Below are positions 1 to 7,872 of a DNA stretch of 64,000 nt, one piece after another. The stretch covers positions 124,001-188,000 of the forward strand of contig JAJPKE010000010.1 in the NCBI GenBank assembly GCA_021323855.1, given 5' to 3'. The DNA is from Chloroflexota bacterium (GTDB taxonomy: Bacteria; Chloroflexota; Ktedonobacteria; Ktedonobacterales; JADMIN01). A program made the translations under genes and the position numbers. Numbering within the stretch: position 1 is the stretch's first letter; every line of letters starts with the position of its first letter. Below the pieces are notes generated by a model. It did not search any database and was not told the DNA's origin. It saw only the letters and a list, made by a program, of their open reading frames with translations.

Positions 1-549
1 GCGGTCGCCACCGAAGGCCACCGCATCGAGCGCCGCGACATGTGAGAGCGCGCTGGCGTCATAGACCTGCGCCTGTATCGCCGTCCCTGCGATCTGCTGT
101 AATCGCGCCTGATCGAGTCTTGCCAGCGGTTCGTTGATCCACCAGGAGCTTGCCAGCGGCGAGAAGCCCAACTGCGTATAGAGCGGGCGGCCCTCCTTCG
201 TCGCATCCAGCAACACTGTGCGCACGCCACGCGCCCGGAGCCAGCCCAGCGCCGCGTTCATGATGACGCGCCCCAATCCCTTGCGGCGAAACTCCGGATG
301 CACGACGACGTTGCCGATGACCCCAACCATATCGGCGGCGATGGCGCTGGTGGTGGCGATGATGCGGTCCGGCGTGGTGGAGTGCGGATCGAGCGCGGCC
401 TCGCGGATGAGTCCGATATAACCGTTCTCCCAGGCCACCAGCGCGCCGAGCAAATCCTGGCTGGCGTGCCATCCTTCGGCCACTCGTAGCTCACCCAACG
501 CCGCAATATCTGCCATCGTCGCTATCTCGACACCAGGGGTCACACTCAC
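1..549 (-). CDS. GNAT family N-acetyltransferase (C-terminus cut by window edge)
   Basis: The minus-strand frame is open from a GTG at 549 to the window edge, giving 183 codons without a stop. A GGAGG lies nine bases before the GTG; the nearer ATG (at 557) is followed by an immediate stop, and an internal ATG sits at 516. Residues about 95-140 carry the GNAT acetyl-CoA signature: IGNVVVHPEF, then RRKGLGRVI, then ATKEGRPLYTQLGF, the usual strand 4 / motif A / motif B layout. It should transfer an acyl group from acyl-CoA to a small amine; the substrate cannot be read from the sequence. The C-terminal end lies outside the window. Confidence 0.85.
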   Translation of the reverse strand, partial: MSVTPGVEIATMADIAALGELRVAEGWHASQDLLGALVAWENGYIGLIREAALDPHSTTPDRIIATTSAIAADMVGVIGNVVVHPEFRRKGLGRVIMNAALGWLRARGVRTVLLDATKEGRPLYTQLGFSPLASSWWINEPLARLDQARLQQIAGTAIQAQVYDASALSHVAALDAVAFGGDR

Positions 550-686
550 CGACTCATGCCTCCGTCATTTCCGCTATTTCCATTATTCCATCGTTCGCAG
601 TTCATCGAGCCCCATCTATGTGCTTCATCGGGCACAGACATTCTTCATCGTATCACAGCCGAGTTCAGTGTGAGGTCTATGCGAAA

Positions 687-711
687 CGGGCCGCCTGGCA
701 AAGACGGCCCG
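687..711 (-). terminator. Hairpin downstream of the exported-protein gene
   Basis: A perfect 7-bp inverted repeat, CGGGCCG and CGGCCCG with an 11-base loop, lies 34 bases past the stop of the minus-strand gene ending at 745. Read on the minus strand it is followed by only a short T run (TTTCGC), so it is a plausible but weak intrinsic terminator. Confidence 0.45.
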
Positions 712-744
712 CTATTACTAATGCTTTACTCTATCAGGGATGGG

Positions 745-1593
745 TTATGCCTGAACGAAGGCCGCTCCCTGCGCGACAGGTAACTGTTTTGGTGTATAGA
801 CCACTCCATCTATGCCAACAAAATAGAGTTGCCCGTCTGCACCATGCAGTCGCCAAATTGGGACAGCCGGGTCGTAGCCACCACCTTTCCAGTTCTGCAA
901 AGTGTTTGGATTGTAGAACTGCGGGCCGGGAGCAAAGAAAACCAACTGAGGCGCGGTTGAAGCAGCCAGTGCGAGACCCTTTGCGTTGCGCAATGTTGAC
1001 ACTGCCGCCGCCGAGGAGACACCAGCCCACGGAAACGGTTTCCCGTACCCAGGGTCATTGGGCGCCATATGACCAACTGAGATGGGGCGCAGTTCCTGCG
1101 TAGCAGGATTGTAGACAACATCATAGGTCACCATACGCACACCATTCACCGAAGCACGAATGATATAGTGCGGCAGGTTCCAGTCGTCACCCCTGTTGCT
1201 AGAAGTGGCTGGAAGAACGAGTACTGGCGTGTCGTAACTGTAGGTGCTGCCGGCAGGCGCATTCGCTACTTGTGCTGGATTCTGGAAGGCAGGTGTGGCT
1301 TGCAATGCAGCCAATATATCAGATGCAGACATCGAGGCAACCGGTGTCCAGTCTACAGGAGCAGTTGGGCAGGCAGCATTGTTTGGCTCACCGCAAGTCG
1401 CGTGTCCTTTCTGCCCCTTCACTGGAATCAGGGAACTCGATTGTGCTTTCCCCGGCTGTCTGGTCAATGGCGCGGTTGCCGCCATCACGATGCCAAGTGT
1501 CACTGCTAAAGCGACTGCCAGAGTTGCCACCGAGGCCACAAAGAGAGTCAGTCGGCGCGTCATATGACGCTTGGGTTGGGCATTTGTTGTCAC
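745..1593 (-). CDS. Exported or membrane-anchored hypothetical protein
   Basis: This 282-residue protein starts at a GTG with a strong AAGGAG six bases upstream. Residues about 14-39 form a basic, then hydrophobic segment (MTRRLTLF followed by an Ala/Val/Leu run) ending near MAATAP, so it is probably secreted or anchored by its N-terminus. The mature part has two Cys near residues 67 and 75 and aromatic/glycine-rich C-terminal sequence (FVGIDGVVY). I recognise no family. It begins 30 bases after the stop of the C39-like protease gene on the same strand, so the two are probably co-transcribed and the protein may be a partner or substrate of that protease. That link is inference. Confidence 0.7.
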   Translation of the reverse strand: MTTNAQPKRHMTRRLTLFVASVATLAVALAVTLGIVMAATAPLTRQPGKAQSSSLIPVKGQKGHATCGEPNNAACPTAPVDWTPVASMSASDILAALQATPAFQNPAQVANAPAGSTYSYDTPVLVLPATSSNRGDDWNLPHYIIRASVNGVRMVTYDVVYNPATQELRPISVGHMAPNDPGYGKPFPWAGVSSAAAVSTLRNAKGLALAASTAPQLVFFAPGPQFYNPNTLQNWKGGGYDPAVPIWRLHGADGQLYFVGIDGVVYTPKQLPVAQGAAFVQA

Positions 1594-1623
1594 AGGTTAC
1601 TCCTTCTACACGCTGCTATGTGT

Positions 1624-2592
1624 TTAGTTGTGTGGTACAGGATTGCCAAGGTTATCGAGGGCAATGTTTTCCGTGTAGGTCGTCCAGACGACTCGGTCCT
1701 GTTCGATCGTGATATAGTTACCACCCCAATGATGCGACAGTGGAGGGGCGTTGTAATAGTTTGATCCTGTTGTGCTGGGTTCTGGATCGTATCCGTTCGA
1801 GGTGTTGTAGGTCTGTCCCCACCATTGAGGATAGTTCTGCGCGGACTCGAAATCGCTGACATACCACCACTGATCTCTGCCTGTGGTGTTGTACGGGGTG
1901 GTGCCGTTAAACCCGAACCACGGATCCCAGATATGGACTTTCTGTAGGATGACACCATTAGGATCATAGGACGGATCCTCGTTTGCTATGACGCCGGAAA
2001 TTACGACCGAGTGCTGTCCGCCGTTGATGGTCACACTAATCGGATCGTTGAGGCCATTGTATGGACCGAAGTCCGAAGCGAAATTGCGGACCGCATGGTC
2101 AACGCCATTGGAGCCAGGGTAGATATAGTTATGGAAGAAGAAGTTGTTCGGCGTGACGGTATAGAGTCCCCAAGCAATGGAACGAGGATCAGTACCGCCA
2201 TCCTTCGAGATGTTTGCCTTGAACGCCGGAGTCCCGCTGATAGAACCCCAGGGACTGATCGGGCTGGGTTGGCCCGATATAGTACCGTTTAGCATGTTGG
2301 CCACCGAGTACTGATCGGGGTATTTGTTCTGGTTGTCAATACCATTGATCAAGTAATCGTAATCGTTAATAGCTGCGATGTTAGCCACACCACACCAGTT
2401 GCCATTCTTCTGGGGCCAGTTTGCATGGTTTGAGTTGAGCGCCGTGTTCAATGTGTTCACATCGGCCTCATAGGTGTGCCAGACAATGCCTATCTGTGCT
2501 GTTTTGGAAGCTTGGGCTGCGGCTTGCGCCGTTTTCGGTGCTATGGGGTTGACGCCAGTCACATGGTTAAATGTAACGAGTGTCAGCAGCAC
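1624..2592 (-). CDS. Secreted C39-like (papain-fold) cysteine protease
   Basis: Counting from the GTG at 2592 this is 322 residues. The papain-like catalytic set is visible: Cys67 in NGNWCGVANIAAI, His194 in GGQHSVVISG and Asp223 in HIWDPW. It shares the N-W-C-G-V, K-A-[DN]-I and GTDPRS motifs with the protein at 36936-38900, so the two are paralogues. The hydrophobic export segment runs across the annotated start (FCFSLAAVLLTLVTF), so the GTG at 2592 probably truncates a signal peptide. A better start is a GTG at 2701, ten bases after a GAGG, but a C8 tract (G8 on the plus strand, 2682-2689) puts it out of frame. Either the gene is slipped at that tract or the assembly has one extra base. 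The substrate is unknown. Confidence 0.75.
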   Translation of the reverse strand: MLLTLVTFNHVTGVNPIAPKTAQAAAQASKTAQIGIVWHTYEADVNTLNTALNSNHANWPQKNGNWCGVANIAAINDYDYLINGIDNQNKYPDQYSVANMLNGTISGQPSPISPWGSISGTPAFKANISKDGGTDPRSIAWGLYTVTPNNFFFHNYIYPGSNGVDHAVRNFASDFGPYNGLNDPISVTINGGQHSVVISGVIANEDPSYDPNGVILQKVHIWDPWFGFNGTTPYNTTGRDQWWYVSDFESAQNYPQWWGQTYNTSNGYDPEPSTTGSNYYNAPPLSHHWGGNYITIEQDRVVWTTYTENIALDNLGNPVPHN

Positions 2593-2681
2593 CGCTGCCA
2601 GAGAGAAGCAAAATGCTGTGGCGCGGTCGAGAAATGTCTCGAAACGCGATAGACCGTCCTGTCTTAACGAGCGGGCGGTGT

Positions 2682-2689
2682 GGGGGGGG
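2682..2689. repeat. Homopolymer tract of eight G/C at the protease 5' end
   Basis: Eight G on the plus strand (C8 on the coding strand) lie between the GTG at 2701 and the downstream in-frame body of the C39-like protease. Removing one base joins that GTG to the signal-peptide-like segment and the protease domain. Confidence 0.8.
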
Positions 2690-2772
2690 TAAATACTGCA
2701 CTACTTGTTTTCCTCTTATTTTCCGGAACACACTTCAGCGACTCGCGCATCCAAGTCGTGCGCTTGTACGCT

Positions 2773-2801
2773 AGTATAAAGATACTTCTCTATCTTGTCA
2801 A
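2773..2801 (-). promoter_or_regulatory. Sigma70-type promoter for the C39-like protease operon
   Basis: On the minus strand TTGACA (2801-2796) and TATACT (2778-2773) are separated by exactly 17 bases. Transcription would start near 2766, about 65 bases before the GTG at 2701. The bases after the -10 (AGCG..) resemble those after the -10 of the paralogue's promoter at 36852. Confidence 0.7.
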
Positions 2802-2884
2802 TGATGAGTCTAACTCTGCAATTTCACTTCTCTACACGCTCTTATGTTCTGCTGCGCGACAATAGATTCTATCGCCCTGTGCAG

Positions 2885-2893
2885 TGCTATACT
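2885..2893 (+). promoter_or_regulatory. Extended -10 promoter upstream of folP
   Basis: TGC-TATACT forms an extended -10 about 55 bases before the folP ATG. No good -35 hexamer is visible at the usual distance. Confidence 0.4.
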
Positions 2894-2947
2894 ACTGGTG
2901 ATTTTCGGGCCGTGTGCCCGCCATTTCTTGGAGGCATATTCGCGCTC

Positions 2948-3850
2948 ATGCAAACACCAACACTGTATCAGTCCACGCCATACGCGCCAGCGACCTGGGG
3001 CAAGCATACACTGGCCTGGGGCAGCCGCACGTATGTCATGGGCATTCTCAATATCACGCCTGATTCGTTCTCACGTGACGGCCTGCTGCTGGATCAGCTC
3101 TCGCGCGAAGAGGTAGTGCAGTTGGCCGTCGAACGCGCGCAACGGATGGTGGCCGAGGGCGCGCAACTGATTGATGTCGGCGGCGAATCCACGCGCCCCA
3201 GCACTGCGGGTGAAGCGCCGCTCTCCGCCGAGGTCGAGCGCGAGCGGGTGGTGCCGGTGATCGAGGCGCTGGTCGCCGCGCTGCCACCCTCCGTCATCAT
3301 CTCGATAGACACCTACAAGGCCAGCACCGCCGCCGCCGCGCTGGATGCCGGCGCCACGCTCGTCAATGACGTGTGGGGGCTACATGCCGACCCTGAACTG
3401 GCGGCGCTTGTGGCCGAACGCGGCGTACCCATCGTGCTGATGAGCAACCTTCGCGGCCAGCCACGCCGCGAGCCGGTGGCCGATGTCACACGTCGTCTTG
3501 CCAATAGCATCGAACTGGCGCTGGCGGCTGGCATCCCCTGGGAGCATCTCATCCTCGATCCCGGCTTTGGGTTTGGGCTGGCGGGCGCGGAGAATCTGCG
3601 CGTCTTGAACCGGCTGAGCGAACTGCGCGCGTTGGGGCGTCCGCTGCTCGTGGGCACCTCGCGCAAGTCGCATATCGGCTTGGTGCTGGGCACGCCGGTG
3701 GAGGACCGGCTGGAAGGCACGGCGGCGACAGTGACGCTGGCTATCGCTGGCGGCGCAGATATCGTGCGCGTGCATGATGTGCGGCAGATGGCGCGCGTGG
3801 TGAAGATGGCGGATGCCGTAGTTCGTGGCTGGCAGGAGGCGGCGCAATGA
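2948..3850 (+). CDS. folP: Dihydropteroate synthase
   Basis: This 300-residue protein condenses para-aminobenzoate with dihydropterin pyrophosphate to make dihydropteroate in folate synthesis. Family landmarks occur in order: MGILNITPDSFSRDG at the N-terminus, LIDVGGESTRPS, IISIDTYKA with VNDVWGL, LDPGFGFG, LLVGTSRKS, and the C-terminal RVHDV. I start it at the ATG at 2948, after a GGAGG 13 bases upstream; the same frame is open back to 2795, but that part has no DHPS similarity and overlaps promoter sequence. It overlaps folC by four bases (ATGA), so the two folate genes are translationally coupled. Confidence 0.93.
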   Translation: MQTPTLYQSTPYAPATWGKHTLAWGSRTYVMGILNITPDSFSRDGLLLDQLSREEVVQLAVERAQRMVAEGAQLIDVGGESTRPSTAGEAPLSAEVERERVVPVIEALVAALPPSVIISIDTYKASTAAAALDAGATLVNDVWGLHADPELAALVAERGVPIVLMSNLRGQPRREPVADVTRRLANSIELALAAGIPWEHLILDPGFGFGLAGAENLRVLNRLSELRALGRPLLVGTSRKSHIGLVLGTPVEDRLEGTAATVTLAIAGGADIVRVHDVRQMARVVKMADAVVRGWQEAAQ

Positions 3851-5259
3851 GCGACGAGGAGCCAAAGACCTTCGGCAGCTATGAGGAGGCGCTGGCGTGG
3901 TTCTACGCCTTCACCGATTCCGAGCGTACCGGCCAGTTTATGCGCGACCGCGAGGACAATCTGGCGCGCGAACGGGCGCTGCTGGCCGAGCTGGGCAATC
4001 CGCAACGTGCCTACCGTGTGACGCATATCGCCGGCACCAAAGGCAAAGGTTCGACGGCGACGCTGATCGCTGCTATCTTGCAAGCGGCTGGCATCCATAC
4101 CGGCCTTTACACGCAGCCCGATCTGCATACCTTCCGTGAGCGTATGCGCGTGGATGGGCGGCTCATTGGCAGGGATGAGGTGGCGCGGCTGGCGGGCATG
4201 GTGCGGGATGCGCAGGAGCGGGTGGGGTATCCTTACGGCGCGTATATTACCTATGAGGTGGCGACGGCGCTGGCATTCCTCTATTTCCGCGAGGCTGGCG
4301 CGCAGCATGCCGTCATCGAGGTTGGCCTGGGCGGACGGCTGGATGCCACCAATGTCGTTGAGCCGCTGGTCAGCGTCATCACGTCTATCAGCTACGATCA
4401 TATGAATGTGCTAGGCAATACGTTGGCGGAGATTGCCGGTGAGAAGGCGGGCATCATCAAGCCGGGCGCACCGGTGGTGACATCTGCCCGCGCTGCGGAG
4501 GCGCTGGCCGTCATCCAGCGGGTTGCCGGTGAGCGCGGCGTGCCGCTGGTGCGCGTTGGCTCCGAAGATGACGCCGATTGCGCCTATCGCTACCGTTCAT
4601 GCGCCGCCGATAACGAGCGTAGCGTCTTCGATGTCATTACGCCCAGCGGCGCATACGAAGGGTTGGAACTGAGTTTGCTGGGCGAACACCAGTTGCAGAA
4701 CGCCGCGGCGGCGGTTGCGGTGGCCGAATTATTACGCGAGCGCGGGCTGGTCATCAGCGATGAGGCTATCCGCGCAGGGCTGCGTAACGCTCGCTGGCCA
4801 GCGCGCATGCAGACCGTCGGACGCGCGCCGTGGCTGGTGGTAGATAGCGCGCACAATGCCGATTCGTTCGCGCAACTCTTCGCCGCCCTGCGTCGCCACT
4901 TCACCTATGAGCGACTGATTCTCGTGCTGGGGCTGATGGCCGATAAAGATATCCCCGGCATCGTGCGCGAAATTGCCAGGGCTGGTGTCAGTGAGACCAT
5001 TACGACTGGCTGGAATAATGGACGCGCCGCCGCGCCATCCGTCGCCGCCGAATTGCTCGCTGCGACCGAGCCGCCGGTTCCGGTGCGCACGCAGCCGGAG
5101 GTGAACGCCGCAATGTCAGATGCGCTGCGCATAGCCCAGCCGCACGACCTGATCTGTGTCGCTGGTTCGGTGGCTTTTGCCGGCGAGGTCTTGCGCTGGT
5201 GTGCGACGAACGTCGAGGGCGCGGCGCAGACCATCGAAATCGCTGGCGTTGACCACTGA
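3847..5259 (+). CDS. folC: Folylpolyglutamate / dihydrofolate synthase
   Basis: This 470-residue Mur-ligase-family enzyme adds glutamate to dihydropteroate and to folates using ATP. The P-loop THIAGTKGKGST is near residues 57-70, followed by YTQPDLHTFRERM, EVGLGGRLDATNV, SYDHMNVLG with EKAGIIKPG, and the C-terminal domain motif VVDSAHNADSF. Length and motif order are typical of FolC. The ATG overlaps the folP stop codon, so product and substrate enzymes are made from one message. A generic Mur-type ligase is less likely because of the FolC-specific P-loop and DATNVV motif. Confidence 0.93.
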   Translation: MSDEEPKTFGSYEEALAWFYAFTDSERTGQFMRDREDNLARERALLAELGNPQRAYRVTHIAGTKGKGSTATLIAAILQAAGIHTGLYTQPDLHTFRERMRVDGRLIGRDEVARLAGMVRDAQERVGYPYGAYITYEVATALAFLYFREAGAQHAVIEVGLGGRLDATNVVEPLVSVITSISYDHMNVLGNTLAEIAGEKAGIIKPGAPVVTSARAAEALAVIQRVAGERGVPLVRVGSEDDADCAYRYRSCAADNERSVFDVITPSGAYEGLELSLLGEHQLQNAAAAVAVAELLRERGLVISDEAIRAGLRNARWPARMQTVGRAPWLVVDSAHNADSFAQLFAALRRHFTYERLILVLGLMADKDIPGIVREIARAGVSETITTGWNNGRAAAPSVAAELLAATEPPVPVRTQPEVNAAMSDALRIAQPHDLICVAGSVAFAGEVLRWCATNVEGAAQTIEIAGVDH

Positions 5260-5296
5260 GATACTGTGAGCTATCTTTAACAGAGGATAAACACGC

Positions 5297-6115
5297 ATGC
5301 GCCGCGCACCCACATTGCCATTGACTCTTTATACATTGGGCTACCATTCGTATGCGATGAACAGGGAAAAGTTCATCGTACCACCGCTTTGCGAAGTTCC
5401 GGCTGGCCCCTTTCTCATGGGATCGGATCTCGCGCATGACGTGCATGCTCGTGAGAATGAGATGCCACAGCACACAGTTGTGCTGCTTGCATTTGAGATT
5501 GCTCAATTTCCGGTGACTGTTGCCGAGTATGCTTATGCCATCAAAGCGCATATCGTCCCTGAGCCATTCGACTGGAATCGTCAACTGACGCAGCCAATGC
5601 GACCAATAGTAAACATCGCCTGGCGGCACGCGCTTGCCTATGCCGAATGGCTTGCTACCATAACCGAAGAACCGTGGTTTCTTCCTACTGAAGCGCAGTG
5701 GGAGAAAGCGGCACGTGGCACAGACGGGCGCATCTATCCCTGGGGAGACACATGGACACCTGAGCGGGCAAGTTTCCCTTATTCTCCGATTGGTCAGCAT
5801 CCAACCGGAGCAAGCCCGTATGGTGCGCACGATATGGCGGGGAATATTGAGCAGTGGGTCACATCATATACGATGCCCTACCCCTACGACCCTACTGATG
5901 GTCGAGAAGATTTGACGGTCCATGAGGATAATACAGATTTCAAGGGATCACTTAGTGGTATATGGGCTGTTCGTGGATCGCGTGGTGGATCTGGCGACAT
6001 TCCTTCAGCGCGGGCAGTATGGGAACGCGCGGCAGAGCGTGGAGGTCATTACCCATCCATCAATTACGAGAATGAATATGGATTTCGCTTGCTGCGTGGC
6101 TCAACTGTTTCTTGA
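5297..6115 (+). CDS. SUMF1/FGE-fold protein lacking the formylglycine-forming cysteines
   Basis: A 272-residue protein starting at an ATG nine bases after AGAGGA; a second in-frame ATG at 5357 is possible. The SUMF1 (formylglycine-generating-enzyme-like) fold is clear: VPAGPFLMGSD near the N-terminus, FLPTEAQWEKAARG with YPWGD, YGAHDMAGNIEQWV, RGSRGGSG and the terminal EYGFRLLR. True sulfatase-activating FGEs have a Cys pair in the C-terminal region where this protein has SARAVWERAAE, so it is unlikely to make formylglycine. It more likely belongs to the broad non-FGE group, which includes EgtB-type and regulatory modules. It lies 37 bases downstream of folC but has no obvious folate role. 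Confidence 0.8.
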   Translation: MRRAPTLPLTLYTLGYHSYAMNREKFIVPPLCEVPAGPFLMGSDLAHDVHARENEMPQHTVVLLAFEIAQFPVTVAEYAYAIKAHIVPEPFDWNRQLTQPMRPIVNIAWRHALAYAEWLATITEEPWFLPTEAQWEKAARGTDGRIYPWGDTWTPERASFPYSPIGQHPTGASPYGAHDMAGNIEQWVTSYTMPYPYDPTDGREDLTVHEDNTDFKGSLSGIWAVRGSRGGSGDIPSARAVWERAAERGGHYPSINYENEYGFRLLRGSTVS

Positions 6116-6150
6116 AACGATCAGCCGCTCACGGCATTTGAGATGGCACA

Positions 6151-6159
6151 TGATAGAAT
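6151..6159 (+). promoter_or_regulatory. Possible extended -10 promoter for the small gene and larC
   Basis: TGA-TAGAAT resembles an extended -10 element 52 bases before the ATG at 6211. No convincing -35 is seen. Confidence 0.35.
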
Positions 6160-6210
6160 GCCGATTAGAAGTGACATGAAGTAGAGAAACGATAGGAGGG
6201 TAAGAGAAAG

Positions 6211-6447
6211 ATGGCTGAACACTTACGCAAGGTGATAGATCGGCTTTCTGCTCTGCCTGAAGACCAGCAGGAAGCTGTTGCGGCACAGATCGAGTTGTAT
6301 TTGGATGAGTCAATGGACTCCAAAGAACGCGAACGGATCGCCGCACAACTTGCCGATCCACACGAGACTCATTTGGAGCATTTGCTGAACGAAGCACACC
6401 ATGAAATTGCTTCCGGTCGAGTATATGATCTTGATGAGATTCTGTGA
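6211..6447 (+). CDS. Small acidic hypothetical protein, antitoxin-like
   Basis: A 78-residue, strongly charged protein preceded by AGGAGGG. The N-terminal half (LRKVIDRLSALPEDQQEAVA) resembles the helical lead-in of many small antitoxin-like proteins, and the C-terminus ends in ASGRVYDLDEIL. No toxin gene is adjacent. Its TGA overlaps the GTG of larC (GTGA), so the two are translationally coupled, which argues for a real gene. I cannot assign a function; the antitoxin resemblance is only of style and composition. Confidence 0.6.
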   Translation: MAEHLRKVIDRLSALPEDQQEAVAAQIELYLDESMDSKERERIAAQLADPHETHLEHLLNEAHHEIASGRVYDLDEIL

Positions 6448-7679
6448 GTTACACGATGCTGGCGTATCTCGATTGCTTCTCTGGTATAAGTGGCGATATG
6501 CTGCTTGGCGCGCTGCTCGACGCAGGCCTGGATATTGAGGCGTTGCGTGCGGGGCTGGCGACGCTGCCGCTCGATGGCTACACGCTAGGTGCTGAAACCG
6601 TGATGGATCACGGGATACATGGCACGCGCGCGCTGGTGCAGATCGAGCCATCCCAGCAGCAAGGCGAGCAGCACCCGCACCGGCACCTGGCGGAGATCGA
6701 GGAGATGATCGTAGCGGCGGGGTTGCCGGAACGCGCCAGAGAGCGGGCGCTGGCGATCTTTCGGCGGCTGTCGCAGGCGGAGGCGGCCATCCATAACATG
6801 AGTCCAGGTGAGGTGGCATTTCACGAGGTCGGCGCGGTGGATTCAATTGTCGATATCGTTGGCGCCGCGCTTGGCCTGGAACTGCTGGGCATTGACGCCC
6901 TCTATTGCTCGGAATTGCCGCTGACCTCCGGGCGCGTGCAGACGGCGCATGGACCGCTGCCAGTTCCCGCGCCCGCCACGCTGGCGCTGCTGCAAGGAAC
7001 CGCCGCCGTCTGGCGCTCGCTGCCCACCGAGGGCGAACTGGTGACGCCGACGGGCGCGGCCATCGTCGCGGAACTGGCACGCTTCGAGCGTCCTACTATG
7101 CGCCTGCATGCCACTGGCTATGGCTTCGGCCAGAAGCAGCTTCCCTGGGCCAACTGCCTGCGCGTCCTTATTGGCGAGGAGGTAGAAACGCTTGACAAAT
7201 CCTCCATTGAGCAGGACGATGAACATGATGAGGTGGTAGTGCTGGAAAGCAATATTGATACGATGAGCGGCGAGGCGCTGGGCTGGCTGATGGAGCAATT
7301 GCTGGCCGCTGGCGCGCTCGATGTGAGCTATCTCCCCCTGCATATGAAGAAAAACCGCCCCGGAACGCTCTTGATGGTCATTGCCCGGCCAGAGGACGCT
7401 GAAGGACTCGCCCGGCAGGTCTTGCGTGAAAGTGGTACGCTAGGTATACGCATGAGGCGGCAGGAACGGCTGAAGGCTGAGCGGCGTGTCGAGGAGATCG
7501 AGACGCCGCTTGGCAGCGTACATATCAAGCTAAAACTCATTGGTGGGGAGGTGATAGCGGTCACACCCGAATATGAGGACTGTCGTGCGCTTGCCGCGCA
7601 GCATCATATGCCCCTCGAATCCATGATGGAGCGGGTACGAGAGGCGGCCAGGGCGCATTTCGGCCTCTCACATCCTTGA
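6444..7679 (+). CDS. larC: Nickel-pincer cofactor insertion protein LarC
   Basis: This 411-residue protein matches LarC, the CTP-dependent enzyme that inserts nickel into the pyridinium bisthiocarboxylate cofactor of lactate racemase. The N-terminus YLDCFSGISGDMLLGALLDAG is diagnostic. A His-rich segment (GEQHPHRHLAEIEEM, about residues 73-87) is a likely metal site, and PGEVAFHEVGAVDSIVDI and LVTPTGAA follow. Unlike the Lactobacillus gene, where larC is made by programmed frameshift, this is one continuous frame. The GTG at 6444 overlaps the previous stop; an ATG at 6456 is an alternative start. No larA, larB or larE lies nearby. Confidence 0.9.
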   Translation: MSYTMLAYLDCFSGISGDMLLGALLDAGLDIEALRAGLATLPLDGYTLGAETVMDHGIHGTRALVQIEPSQQQGEQHPHRHLAEIEEMIVAAGLPERARERALAIFRRLSQAEAAIHNMSPGEVAFHEVGAVDSIVDIVGAALGLELLGIDALYCSELPLTSGRVQTAHGPLPVPAPATLALLQGTAAVWRSLPTEGELVTPTGAAIVAELARFERPTMRLHATGYGFGQKQLPWANCLRVLIGEEVETLDKSSIEQDDEHDEVVVLESNIDTMSGEALGWLMEQLLAAGALDVSYLPLHMKKNRPGTLLMVIARPEDAEGLARQVLRESGTLGIRMRRQERLKAERRVEEIETPLGSVHIKLKLIGGEVIAVTPEYEDCRALAAQHHMPLESMMERVREAARAHFGLSHP

Positions 7680-7872
7680 TTGATAGGATTCGCCAGCATC
7701 TTGCGATGGAACGTGTCGGCAGGGTGCGTTCGCCGTCCCCTATGGACGGCGCAATAGTTGTAGCAGGGTCGTTCAATTCACAGTTCTCTCGGCTCGTACC
7801 CAGAGCAAATTGTTGTCTTTTGTAACACAGGCGAGGGGTGTCTGTGTCTCATTTGCAAGGCGGGGAGGACGT

